Shown here: in pieces, positions 1 to 8,218 of the stretch
How positions within the stretch are numbered: position 1 is the stretch's first letter
How the letters are laid out: every line of letters begins with the position of its first letter
DNA from: a bacterium
GTDB lineage: Bacteria; Babelota; Babeliae; Babelales; Vermiphilaceae
Assembly: GCA_016699125.1 (NCBI GenBank)
Contig: CP064961.1
Coordinates: 992,001 to 1,056,000 of the forward strand
Length of the DNA: 64,000 nucleotides
Direction of reading: 5' to 3'
Notes under the pieces: generated by a model
What the model was told of the DNA's origin: nothing
The model's database searches: none
Seen by the model: the letters and a program-made list of their open reading frames with translations, nothing else
Program-made: the position numbers and the translations under genes

Positions 1-1084
1 TTCCAATTGGACTCCCTTTTTTCACCGCATCGCCTACATTAATTTTTGCAAAATCATCTAGGTGCCCAAACAGTGATAAGATTCCATAACCATGATCAAT
101 AACAATCGTATTGCCCGAGTACAAAAATCTTTCTTTTACCACCACAACGCCGTCTTGAGGAGCCCATACCACAGAACGGGGCGCATTGATAACATCGACT
201 GCTTTATGAGCATAACGACCCTTGCGCTGAGTAGTACGTATAGTACCAAAATCACAAGTCGTTCGTACAATATCAATAGGGGTACAAAAGACCCCCTTCC
301 ATAACTTCTGTTTTGGTGATCGGTTGGTTAAATCTTCCAATAATAATCCTAAATCTTTCTCACTTTCAACAAGCTCTTCCTCTTTTTTCATCTTTTCTTC
401 AGAGACAGCAAGTGTATGTTTTTTGAAAGGAAACAGAACGATTTGAATCTTAGTTTCTAAAGTCAACGTATTACCAACAGCATCTACTGCTTCAACTGTT
501 AAGAGATATTCATTAGGGTTTTCCTCACATTGAACTGGAATAAAGGTTTCATAGACCATTGAATGATTTGACTCTTGAAAACAATCATATGTTTGAGATA
601 AAAAACGAGCTACGACGCTACTGACCAACTTGTTAAACTGTATTTGTACATGAATCGTTCTACCTTGAAAAACTTTATGTATCTCTTCAAAACCTATAAA
701 CACACCATTCAATGGTTGATTATCAACAATAAAAGGATAATCAACAACTGTTTTGTTTTGCGCAAAAGTTGTATCTATAGCTTCCACCTTAAGATTGTGC
801 TTTCCATTACCCATCGTTTTGGTAGGGATAATAAAATTATGTATATCAGAAGCAGGCACAAGATGTTTATCTGCAATCAAAACCATGTCAAGCCACATAG
901 TAACTTTAGATTTTTTATTCAAAAGGAGTGAACAGTTAACATCACCAGCATACGAAGCACCAACGGTAATACCGGTAAGCACTAACAACGGGGCTTGTTT
1001 GTCAAAAAAATAATAATAAATGAAGCGGCTAACCAAGACAAAAAATAAAAATAACAACGGCCACATCACATGCCTGATTTTCAC
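1..1084 (-). CDS. M23 (LytM-type) metallopeptidase, membrane-anchored, cut by the window edge
   Basis: Probable peptidoglycan endopeptidase of the M23/LytM family acting in the periplasm. The minus-strand frame opens at a GTG (1084-1082) with an AAAGGAG site 6 bases upstream and stays open to base 1. An N-terminal hydrophobic stretch (about residues 6-20) looks like an uncleaved anchor. A long middle region without recognised domains leads to the peptidase part, where AHKAVDV carries the HxxxD zinc motif and IDHGYGILSLFGHLDD matches the family's second metal-binding segment, followed by the usual VGDAVKKGSPIG turn. The C-terminus lies outside the window, so the last His motif cannot be fully checked. 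Several small plus-strand frames over this region are shadows. It is transcribed away from the exported protein at 1157-2668, from the same strand, with a 72-base gap. Family call is firm; substrate is inferred. Confidence 0.85.
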   Translation of the reverse strand, partial: MKIRHVMWPLLFLFFVLVSRFIYYYFFDKQAPLLVLTGITVGASYAGDVNCSLLLNKKSKVTMWLDMVLIADKHLVPASDIHNFIIPTKTMGNGKHNLKVEAIDTTFAQNKTVVDYPFIVDNQPLNGVFIGFEEIHKVFQGRTIHVQIQFNKLVSSVVARFLSQTYDCFQESNHSMVYETFIPVQCEENPNEYLLTVEAVDAVGNTLTLETKIQIVLFPFKKHTLAVSEEKMKKEEELVESEKDLGLLLEDLTNRSPKQKLWKGVFCTPIDIVRTTCDFGTIRTTQRKGRYAHKAVDVINAPRSVVWAPQDGVVVVKERFLYSGNTIVIDHGYGILSLFGHLDDFAKINVGDAVKKGSPIG

Positions 1085-1156
1085 CACCAACTCCTTTTCT
1101 ATTCACTACAAAATAAAAACTCCAGACATCCTGTACAAAAAATAAAAATTACTTTC

Positions 1157-2668
1157 TTAAAATTTGTTTTTAAAAAATGATTCATCTTTTCGCAATAAAC
1201 CGTTATGAAAGATACAGAAATGATCCATCTTAAGATTTTTCAAAAACCTTTGATCTGTGTCTTTATAATCCTGCTTGGTTAAAACAAGATGCCAACATGA
1301 TAGCGCATTAATTTTATATTGATAATCAGTTGCATTATAATTAAAAACAGATGATCTATTCGGACGTATAAAAGAAAAAAATCTGTCGTCCCACCACCGT
1401 TTATTGCTTAAATCAACAGAAGTAACAGTTCGCAAAAGATACGACAAAGCAATTCTGTCACGAGGGGAAAAAACATCCGGATTGTTTTTTGATTCTTCAT
1501 ATTTTTTATATAAAGAATCTACAAGCTCATAGGAGAACTGCTCATAATCTCTTTGCTTAAAAAACTGGTTTTTTCCAAGTAGACTCGGAAAATAATCATT
1601 GTTGCGGTTCAACTGTTTTAAAACATATAAAAAGATAGCTTTTTCATCATCCGGCTTATTTTTTAATCTTTCAGGAGAAACTGTATAAATCTCATTTTTC
1701 ATATCAAACCCTTTATCCCGAAAAGCCAGCTCGTGCTTTACAACATTGTGAAAATGCGTCATTCTTTGCATTTGGTAAGGATTCTGTTTATTCTTTTTTT
1801 GAATGAGTTCAATTGCCATTCCTGTATGATTATCAACTAGATGCCTACTTGCTGTAAATATATTAAAGTCATGCCGTAGACTTTCTTGGACTATTGCAGA
1901 CTGTGTTTCAATCTGACTAATAAAATACAAATTTAACAACTTCTCCTGCGCACTCCTCTTTTTAAAGTAAGTATATAACTCCATGAAATCAGTCATATTC
2001 TCAGGTATCTTATCCTTATGTAATGCATTTTCAATCAAACCATAAAAATATGAAAACGGCAAAAAATATTTGTCAAGCTCATTCTGCTCTTTAATAGTAT
2101 TCTGATTTTTCTTAGCATTTTTAATCACTTGGTAATAGTTTTTATGTAAAAATTGAAAAAGAGGCACAAAGTGGGCCACCACCAGCTGATTCGTACATCC
2201 AATAATGTTTTCTGTTGTTTTCATTATCTGCTCATCTTCCAAAATACCATAATTCCTGCCAGAGCTATTCGCATAATCAGACGCTTCAACAGCATTATAC
2301 AAGATATTCCTCAAGTTATGTGCGATTTTAGCTGCAGATTCAGGCTTTTTCAATAATAAAGGAACACCTTCTTTATCTTTTTTTTCACTTAAAAGCGCAT
2401 CGAAATCAGCTACAAGCTCATACGTCTCACCCAGTACTTGTTTGATACCATCTTTATTATGATTTAAAAGAACTGGTAGAAACTCAAGCTCTATAATCTT
2501 TGCACGGCCTACACAGGATTGAAATGTAGGTACAACGTGATCAGACGGCATATTTGCTGAATCTTGCACAGACAAAACTATTTCAGAAGCATTTGCTACA
2601 ACAGAAATCGTAAAATAAACGATCGTACAGACTACCCATGATTGACTATAAAAAATCTTTTTATACAT
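1157..2668 (-). CDS. Exported protein of unknown function (503 aa)
   Basis: I do not recognise the family. Residues 1-27 form a signal peptide (Lys-Lys, then a hydrophobic run, ending VVANASE), so the protein is probably exported by Sec. The mature part is charged and mostly helical in character, rich in Lys, Asn, Phe and Tyr, with no obvious repeats, membrane segments or metal motifs. Length and style resemble the other large exported unknowns in this window. It is followed on the same strand by the M23 peptidase and preceded by the tmRNA gene, so it probably has its own promoter. Start at the ATG is supported by the signal peptide beginning directly there. Existence as a gene is well supported by the 503-codon open frame; function is unknown. 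Confidence 0.8.
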   Translation of the reverse strand: MYKKIFYSQSWVVCTIVYFTISVVANASEIVLSVQDSANMPSDHVVPTFQSCVGRAKIIELEFLPVLLNHNKDGIKQVLGETYELVADFDALLSEKKDKEGVPLLLKKPESAAKIAHNLRNILYNAVEASDYANSSGRNYGILEDEQIMKTTENIIGCTNQLVVAHFVPLFQFLHKNYYQVIKNAKKNQNTIKEQNELDKYFLPFSYFYGLIENALHKDKIPENMTDFMELYTYFKKRSAQEKLLNLYFISQIETQSAIVQESLRHDFNIFTASRHLVDNHTGMAIELIQKKNKQNPYQMQRMTHFHNVVKHELAFRDKGFDMKNEIYTVSPERLKNKPDDEKAIFLYVLKQLNRNNDYFPSLLGKNQFFKQRDYEQFSYELVDSLYKKYEESKNNPDVFSPRDRIALSYLLRTVTSVDLSNKRWWDDRFFSFIRPNRSSVFNYNATDYQYKINALSCWHLVLTKQDYKDTDQRFLKNLKMDHFCIFHNGLLRKDESFFKNKF

Positions 2669-2700
2669 ACTGAATTTTCTTGATTAAAACTGTTTTTAGA

Positions 2701-3058
2701 TGGTGGAGGCGATGGGAGTCGAACCCATGTCCGCACTGCTTTTAGCAACAAGCACTACATGTTTATTGTGCTTAATTCAAACGTGCCCCGAGCACACACG
2801 GTTGGCACGCAAGGCGACTTATGCTATTTAAAAAGCTATTAAATCGCTCACCTTCGCTTTTTAAATTCTATCTGGGTAATACGAGTTAAAACAGCTGATA
2901 GACACGCCGTTAGAACAAGAATTAGAGCTTACTTAAGCACCAATTACGCCGACTTCAGCGCCAATTATTGTTTTATGCCTACTTGTTTTACGAGAATATA
3001 GACAACACTCGACATGCGCTTATTGGTAACAACAACACGTCGAAACCAGTACGCCCCC
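2701..3058 (-). ncRNA. ssrA: Transfer-messenger RNA (tmRNA)
   Basis: Rescues ribosomes stalled on broken mRNAs together with SmpB. The 5' end GGGGGCG (from 3058) pairs with CGCCTCC near the 3' end, followed by an encoded ACCA (ending at 2701). The T arm GGTTCGACTCCC and the 5' segment GGTTTCGACGTG are typical. A reading frame suited to the tag runs to a TAA at 2935-2933 and ends Glu-Val-Gly-Val-Ile-Gly-Ala; the other two frames hit stops early. The exact resume codon is uncertain (AAA or ACA near 2969-2974). A good promoter lies just upstream (3117-3090), and smpB lies next door, as is often seen. The mature ends are taken from acceptor-stem pairing and could be off by a base. Confidence 0.95.
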
Positions 3059-3089
3059 ACGAACTATTTCAAAGATTACAACTATGCTT

Positions 3090-3117
3090 ATTTTAAATGG
3101 TCCATTTTTTCTGTCAA
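3090..3117 (-). promoter_or_regulatory. Sigma-70-type promoter for ssrA
   Basis: On the minus strand TTGACA (3117-3112), a 16-base spacer, then TAAAAT (3095-3090). Transcription would start about 20-30 bases before the mature tmRNA 5' end at 3058, consistent with a short leader removed by processing. The -35 box is a perfect consensus match. Confidence 0.65.
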
Positions 3118-3156
3118 TGCATTATTTGAAAAGATATTGCAGAAAAAATGCTTATT

Positions 3157-3606
3157 TTATCGGTAAGATTTAATCGCACGATCAGTTTCACGCCGAATAT
3201 CCCGTTCTTTGATTAGCTCTTTTTTTTGCGACATTTTCTTATGTTTGCCAATACCAAGCTCAACTTTTACTCGATTGGTAGATGAAAAATAGAGTTTCAA
3301 TGGCACAACGACTACCCGTTTTTGTGCAATTTCGCCAATCAGTTTCATAATTTCCCGTTTATGTAACAACAACTTTCTTCGATCCTTGGTACCGTCAGTT
3401 TTGAAATACGCATGTGAATATTGAGTAATATTACAGTTAATAAGATACAGTTCACCTCCATGTACAGTTGCAAACGCGCCAACAAGAGATACTTTGCCTT
3501 GACGAATCGATTTTACCTCATCACCACAAAGCACAACACCAGCCTCAACAGTAGACTGAATATCATAGTCAAAAAACGCCTTTTTATTAACTGTTACAAC
3601 TTTCAT
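3157..3606 (-). CDS. smpB: SsrA-binding protein SmpB
   Basis: Binds tmRNA and carries it to stalled ribosomes during trans-translation. At 149 aa it has the usual length. Family marks visible: the N-terminal NKKAFFDYDI, EAGVVLCGDEVKSIRQGKVSL (the conserved E-L-x-G-x-E-V-K-S-x-R region), the ...DRRKLLLHKREI loop, and the basic C-terminal tail (KKELIKERDIRRE) that enters the mRNA channel. It lies directly upstream of ssrA on the same strand, so the two partners of the pathway are clustered. It is preceded 7 bases upstream by the DUF2062 gene, so those two are probably co-transcribed. The ATG start matches the family N-terminus. Confidence 0.97.
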   Translation of the reverse strand: MKVVTVNKKAFFDYDIQSTVEAGVVLCGDEVKSIRQGKVSLVGAFATVHGGELYLINCNITQYSHAYFKTDGTKDRRKLLLHKREIMKLIGEIAQKRVVVVPLKLYFSSTNRVKVELGIGKHKKMSQKKELIKERDIRRETDRAIKSYR

Positions 3607-3613
3607 AGCAAGC

Positions 3614-4081
3614 TCAAGCTTTCTTTAAACGAACAAAAATAACAAATATAAAATGCGCACAAATAGTCACAAAGAGCGATACAAAGAGTCCGCCGAGTAA
3701 AAAAACGAATAAGGAAAAATCAGCAAACGGCAGATACTGCTTGATGTATGTCAAGACAGCCTGTAACACCTGTGGATTACTTTTGATGAATACCTGTTGT
3801 TCTGGACTAAACAGTGAAAGCAAAGCAACGCCAGCTTGATAATCAATATAATAAACAGGCACCATGGTCCATGGATTATTGATAAGCATTGAAACACTCA
3901 ATACAATCGCCGTATTCAAAGAAAAAAACCAAGAAACCACAAGCGCAATGGCTGTATGCAAACCAATGAAGGGACAAAAAGCAATCCAGATTGCCCATAA
4001 AAGCGATCCATAAAACCTTTTTATCGACGCTTCGCCAGATAACAGCTGTTTGACTGTTTGCCAATATGCTTTAATTTCCAT
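3614..4081 (-). CDS. DUF2062 family membrane protein
   Basis: Small inner-membrane protein of the DUF2062 family, of unknown biochemical role. The 155-aa protein shows the family pattern: an amphipathic start, a helix-turn with FIGLHTAIALVVSWFF, then INNPWTMVPVYYIDYQAG (the conserved N-P-x-T/W...P-x-Y-x-x-x-Y segment), and a C-terminal long hydrophobic segment (about residues 122-150). About three to four membrane helices can be read. It lies upstream of smpB with a 7-base gap, suggesting a two-gene operon followed by ssrA from its own promoter. The family assignment rests on the NPWTMVP signature and topology. Confidence 0.75.
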   Translation of the reverse strand: MEIKAYWQTVKQLLSGEASIKRFYGSLLWAIWIAFCPFIGLHTAIALVVSWFFSLNTAIVLSVSMLINNPWTMVPVYYIDYQAGVALLSLFSPEQQVFIKSNPQVLQAVLTYIKQYLPFADFSLFVFLLGGLFVSLFVTICAHFIFVIFVRLKKA

Positions 4082-4146
4082 ATACTTATAATAATCGCTT
4101 TAAAAACAGTTATTTTATTCTTTAAAATTATATAGGTTTATACTTT

Positions 4147-4827
4147 ATGAATATAACCTGTCGTTCCTCTTGGTTATTATTGCTTATTTTTTTATTTTTG
4201 CCAACCAACTCAAAAGCTACACATTGGATCTTAGGCTCCGTACATTTTGATGAACCAACAAACGAAAAACCATTAATCTATTTCGAAGGCAATACTATTC
4301 GTGTTCTAAAAAATCAAACCGCAATGAAATACGATTTTGAACTTCCTCGCCACCCAATCGACAAAGTTTATTACGTACTCGTAACAGAAAGCAAGCCGAT
4401 TCCAGTAAGCAAAGAGACTGCAAAATCTGAGCAGATTACCAATACCTTTGCCTATTTCAAAATTCATCAATCAAGCCCATATAAGCTATATAAGTTGACA
4501 TTGCAATCTGAATTTTTCATCAATCCTGCACAAAAAAAAGAAGAGATTCATTACTGGGAGGTGCAAGAAGAGGAGCTTGCTCAAACTGGAAGAATTCCAG
4601 ATAAAACCATTATTATCTTACAAGTTCCCGATATGATAACACGATTTGAAAGCGGCGGTTCCTTATTGAATATACCAACATTATACTTCAAAAAACCTTC
4701 CGCAGACATAAAAGACCGCCTCGTGAAGATGTATCTGTCTGCGCCCGACATGAATACCCTGCACATACCAATTAAAAAGATCTTCGTAAAAGACAAAAAT
4801 AAAGTTATTGTAGCTTGTAAATCCTAA
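4147..4827 (+). CDS. Exported protein of unknown function (226 aa)
   Basis: Not recognised. Residues 1-24 are a clear signal peptide (Arg near the start, hydrophobic run WLLLLIFLFLP, then NSKA before the mature Thr). The mature part is beta-rich in character with alternating polar and hydrophobic residues and no Cys except at the extreme C-terminus. It sits divergently from the DUF2062-smpB pair (66-base gap) and 9 bases before tsaD, so it is probably co-transcribed with tsaD although no functional link is evident. Gene reality is supported by the signal peptide and tight spacing. Confidence 0.75.
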   Translation: MNITCRSSWLLLLIFLFLPTNSKATHWILGSVHFDEPTNEKPLIYFEGNTIRVLKNQTAMKYDFELPRHPIDKVYYVLVTESKPIPVSKETAKSEQITNTFAYFKIHQSSPYKLYKLTLQSEFFINPAQKKEEIHYWEVQEEELAQTGRIPDKTIIILQVPDMITRFESGGSLLNIPTLYFKKPSADIKDRLVKMYLSAPDMNTLHIPIKKIFVKDKNKVIVACKS

Positions 4828-4836
4828 GGAATGCAT

Positions 4837-5862
4837 ATGTCAAGGCAAAACCTTGTCCTGGGAATTGAAACCTCGTGTGACGAAACAGGCATGGCGCTTT
4901 ATTGCCCAAAAGAGGGATTGTTGACTCATACTTTATTTTCACAAATAGATCTGCATGCGTGCTATGGCGGAGTTATTCCTGAGCTAGCATCAAGGACACA
5001 ACTAGAAAAAATACACCTTATTTTTCAAGAGATTTTCAACCACTCCTCATTTAGTTTTCAAGATGTAAAAACCGTAGCCGTGACTAATCGACCGGGCCTT
5101 CCTGGATCTTTACTCGTTGGCGTTTCATTTGCAAAAGCAGTTGCCTGGGCAGGGCAAAAAAAACTGATCGGGATCAATCATCTTGAAGGGCACATTTTTT
5201 CTTCATTTTTAGAACACAATGTTCCCTTTCCACACCTTTGCTTAACCGCATCAGGCGGCCATACATCATTATATTTGGTTGAAGATTTTAGTGTTTTTTC
5301 ACTCATCTGCACCACCAAAGACGACGCAGCAGGAGAAGCTTTTGACAAGATTGCCAAACTTATGAATCTGCCATACCCCGGCGGACCGGTGATTGAAAAA
5401 ATGGGAGCAGAAAAAGATTTTTATGATTTTTATGCATATCCCCGCTGCACAGCAGGTGCACTTGAATTCTCATTTTCAGGCCTTAAAACAGCAGTTTTAT
5501 ATCATCTGGTCAAACTTGGTGCATATGACCTGAAAACAAAACAGTTTTGCCAAACGGAGCACGATTTAAAACAGCAAGTCGCAAGCTCACTGCTTGTCTG
5601 TATCAAAGATATCTTCCTTGAAAAAATTGGACTTGCACTCGCAGTTCACAAACATATCAAAGCAGTTACATTCGTCGGCGGATGCGCAGCCAATACATAT
5701 CTGAAAAAAACTATCGAAGCCTTTTGTATAAATAAAGGCCTGCAGTTTTTTGCTCCATCACCGAAGTTCTGCACCGACAACGGTGCTATGATCGCATTTG
5801 TAGGTAATTACAAGGTTGCAAAAGGTCAATTTGATTCATTCGATCTTGATATTACACTGTAA
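4837..5862 (+). CDS. tsaD: tRNA threonylcarbamoyladenosine transferase subunit TsaD
   Basis: Catalyses transfer of threonylcarbamoyl to A37 of ANN-decoding tRNAs, working with TsaB/TsaE. Visible family motifs: VLGIETSCDET at the N-terminus, NHLEGHI (the metal-binding HxEGH), ASGGHTSLYLV, the AGEAFDKIAKLMNLPYPGGP segment, FSFSGLKTAV, VGGCAANTYLKK and the C-terminal CTDNGAMIAFVG with its metal-binding Asp. At about 341 aa it has full family length. An in-frame ATG at 4831 touches the AAGGA site directly; the ATG at 4837 has a normal 6-base spacing and is preferred. Located 9 bases after the exported unknown. Confidence 0.97.
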   Translation: MSRQNLVLGIETSCDETGMALYCPKEGLLTHTLFSQIDLHACYGGVIPELASRTQLEKIHLIFQEIFNHSSFSFQDVKTVAVTNRPGLPGSLLVGVSFAKAVAWAGQKKLIGINHLEGHIFSSFLEHNVPFPHLCLTASGGHTSLYLVEDFSVFSLICTTKDDAAGEAFDKIAKLMNLPYPGGPVIEKMGAEKDFYDFYAYPRCTAGALEFSFSGLKTAVLYHLVKLGAYDLKTKQFCQTEHDLKQQVASSLLVCIKDIFLEKIGLALAVHKHIKAVTFVGGCAANTYLKKTIEAFCINKGLQFFAPSPKFCTDNGAMIAFVGNYKVAKGQFDSFDLDITL

Positions 5863-5920
5863 AAACCGTCCATCAGACCTATCGATTGGAAATTGACCGA
5901 TGAGAAAACAAACTATTGCT

Positions 5921-5963
5921 TATCTGTTTTAATGTATATTATGATAAAACTAAAAAACAGATA
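5921..5963. repeat. 10-bp inverted repeat between tsaD and the next gene
   Basis: TATCTGTTTT (5921-5930) and its exact complement AAAACAGATA (5954-5963) enclose a 23-base AT-rich loop. It sits 60 bases after tsaD and ends 13 bases before the next start codon. No clear T run follows, so it may be a weak terminator, an operator or a leader hairpin. Confidence 0.4.
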
Positions 5964-5976
5964 GGTTGAAATAGTC

Positions 5977-7257
5977 ATGTTAAAAAATTGTTTTACCAGG
6001 TCACTCTTATTCGTCATAACTACTCTCACATTTAACTGCAAAACAGAAGAGATAAAAAAAGTTGAAACTCAAAACGTACATGACATAACCTCAATTCTGC
6101 CAGCAATTTACATGAATAAAGACACTGAAAGAGAAACAAACCGTGATGAATGCGCATTAGTGCTTGCAAAATTGAATACCCTCGCTTTTGTAAATATTAC
6201 CAATAATCAAACTATACACGGAGACATGACATTTAAAGAACCACTAGCCGTTTCAGATCGATTTTTTATTTTCCAGGAGGACCAAAAGAGTATCATTGGA
6301 CATTTTTATTTTGTAAAAGCAGTAACCGGTTTTATGGGTTTTGGCCAAAAGTATGGCATTTTTTCCTGCGAAGTACGTATTAACAAAAATAAGAACGAGA
6401 TCAAGCAGATCATTCAGGCCACAGAACCGATTTATACACACAACACACCGATTCAAAAACTATTTATACACGAAAATGGTGGCTTTTTTTCATCATCAAA
6501 CGTAAGTTACAAATACTTTAATCCAGAACTTGACCAATCTGATAACGTAGAAACGTATTCAAAAAAAATACGTAGCGCAGCATCGCTGGGCCAAAAAATG
6601 GATCGCTTTTTTAACGTTTCCTCAAAATTTACTTACGCAGATCTCACAAAAAGCACCAATCTAGATAAGGCTCTACCATTAAATCGTATTATAAAATACT
6701 ATAGCAACAAAAGAACTTTTATATATTGTAATCCGGACAAAAAAAAATGCCTGTATTATGATGAAGCTGCAAGATCGCGTGAACTACCACTCAATGATGC
6801 AGAAATTGATAACTTCACTAAGTTAGATTTGCAATTGCTTGACCCATGTATTGTTGATATAAACATTAAAAATAATCCCGGAAAGAGAATGACTCCGCAA
6901 AAGTGCTTTTATGAACCTCTACAATCTATATTTTCGTTGAATTTTGACCCAAATACAGAAAAACTCTTACCGGTACGGCATGTCACAGAAGGCAAGCTAT
7001 ATTTTCCAGTTTTTAATACTAAAACAATGAAGATCATAATAAAGGAACAGACTAAAAATAGCGTTGGGTCAATAATGCAGGACAAAGAAATAGCTCTAAA
7101 TGAGTTTATTAAAAACTCGGATGTTGAATTTCAATCTGCCGTCAGAACACCAAACTCTGTTCTATTATTACTTTACAAACCAAACGAGAAGCAAACAGGA
7201 AACCACAACCTCTTGCTGTCTGTGCCTGTCGCATTGTTAAAACCAAAAACAGAATAG
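5977..7257 (+). CDS. Exported protein of unknown function (426 aa)
   Basis: Not recognised. The first 21 residues (Lys at 3, Arg at 9, then SLLFVITTLTFNC) look like a signal peptide; the Cys at its end is not in a standard lipobox, so a lipoprotein is possible but unproven. The rest has no membrane segments and several Cys (including CNPDKKKC), which would suit disulfides in a periplasmic or secreted protein. It follows tsaD after 114 bases and converges with the minus-strand paralogue at 7263 with only 5 bases between, so no room for a separate terminator exists. A real gene by length; function unknown. Confidence 0.78.
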   Translation: MLKNCFTRSLLFVITTLTFNCKTEEIKKVETQNVHDITSILPAIYMNKDTERETNRDECALVLAKLNTLAFVNITNNQTIHGDMTFKEPLAVSDRFFIFQEDQKSIIGHFYFVKAVTGFMGFGQKYGIFSCEVRINKNKNEIKQIIQATEPIYTHNTPIQKLFIHENGGFFSSSNVSYKYFNPELDQSDNVETYSKKIRSAASLGQKMDRFFNVSSKFTYADLTKSTNLDKALPLNRIIKYYSNKRTFIYCNPDKKKCLYYDEAARSRELPLNDAEIDNFTKLDLQLLDPCIVDINIKNNPGKRMTPQKCFYEPLQSIFSLNFDPNTEKLLPVRHVTEGKLYFPVFNTKTMKIIIKEQTKNSVGSIMQDKEIALNEFIKNSDVEFQSAVRTPNSVLLLLYKPNEKQTGNHNLLLSVPVALLKPKTE

Positions 7258-7262
7258 ATAAC

Positions 7263-7901
7263 TTAGGATACTTGTATCATCTGGAGGCGGCATAGATTAC
7301 ATATCTTTGTTTCATCTAACTTATCAGCCACTTTTTTAGCGGCCTTTTCTATCGCCAACTGCTGTTGTTCGGCAAGATAGTTTGGATGTTTCATTAAAAA
7401 CGCACCATTTTTAACCGTTACTTTTCGTATATTTTCCAACTCTTTTAGACTGTTTTTAAACGAGGATGAATGATTATCGAGTTTATTTCCATGTTTTGAT
7501 AAATAGTCAATGTAAGAAACAGCCTTCTGACAAAGCCCGACGCCAGCAGAAAAAGGTCTTTCTACTGAAAAATTGGTTGCCAGGTATTCATCCACATTTT
7601 TATCTGAAATTATCTCTTCAGTATCCATACATTTATACGTACTTTTAAACCATCGAAAATAAGCAAGCCATTTTTTTTCTGTATTCGGGTACCACGAGTA
7701 AAAATAATAACCAACCGATAGTGCTGCAGTAGCCATTCCACTCGCAAAAACGGCCAATGGAGTCACCTTTTTGCGACACTCAATAATGAACCTTTTATTG
7801 AAAAATCCACTTTTTTTGGTTGTTTGCGCAGCACAGATAAACGATTGCATGAACAAACTATTAAGCAAAAATACTAAAAAAAGAAGCTTTCTTCTTTGCA
7901 T
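7263..7901 (-). CDS. Exported/membrane protein of a local paralogous family (212 aa, copy 1)
   Basis: Family unknown to me, but clearly paralogous to 9480-10088. Layout: signal peptide (residues 1-25), a second hydrophobic segment (about 48-69), then the shared block WYPNTExKWLxYxxWF, a shared FSAGVxxC, and near the C-terminus a shared LMKHPNYxxEQ. This suggests a protein anchored by one helix with a helical, probably periplasmic or host-facing domain. The ATG has an AAGGAC site 7 bases upstream. Cys residues near the C-terminus (CNLC) are not shared with the paralogue. The ankyrin gene separates the two copies. Confidence 0.72.
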   Translation of the reverse strand: MQRRKLLFLVFLLNSLFMQSFICAAQTTKKSGFFNKRFIIECRKKVTPLAVFASGMATAALSVGYYFYSWYPNTEKKWLAYFRWFKSTYKCMDTEEIISDKNVDEYLATNFSVERPFSAGVGLCQKAVSYIDYLSKHGNKLDNHSSSFKNSLKELENIRKVTVKNGAFLMKHPNYLAEQQQLAIEKAAKKVADKLDETKICNLCRLQMIQVS

Positions 7902-8218
7902 GACACAGGTCCTTGAAAAAATGACACTCTCACTCCTTCAATATATAAGAACCAACTTCATTTGACAAATTATATTTATATATTTAGTAAAAAATAAGCT
8001 ATTTAATTATTTATAATTACAGTTATGAAAATAAGTTGCGCGCTCATGTGTATGGGTCCAATTTGAAGAATATGTACCCTACAGAGAAAGACCAAAACAA
8101 GTATCAAAGCTGGAAAAAATAAACATACCAAAAAGGGTTACAGTAAACGAATACCGTAACCCTTTTTCATTAACTTTGTTTGAGACAGATAATCTACATA
8201 GCTCAGCTGATATTATAC
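7902..8218. other. 317-bp intergenic stretch with a terminator
   Basis: Between the start of the 212-aa gene and the end of the ankyrin gene, both on the minus strand. It holds the terminator of the ankyrin gene (8130-8167) and the upstream region of the 212-aa gene, which is AT-rich. A plus-strand TTGACA (7962-7967) exists but no plus-strand gene follows. No further ORF with a ribosome site was found. Confidence 0.5.
8130..8167 (-). terminator. Intrinsic terminator after the ankyrin-repeat gene
   Basis: Perfect 12-bp inverted repeat: AAAAAGGGTTAC (8130-8141) and GTAACCCTTTTT (8156-8167), 14-base loop. In the minus direction the GC-rich stem is followed by five Ts. The core GGGTTAC/GTAACCC is the same as in the terminator at 9415-9457. 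Confidence 0.8.

Noticed and set aside
644..1013. Two plus-strand frames at the left end
   Set aside because: Antisense to the truncated M23 peptidase gene, whose motifs are clear on the minus strand.
2701..3058. A tRNA gene in this region
   Set aside because: The tRNA-like end belongs to tmRNA; no separate anticodon arm is present.
7962..7967. Plus-strand TTGACA as a promoter
   Set aside because: No matching -10 box leading to a plus-strand gene; both neighbours are on the minus strand.
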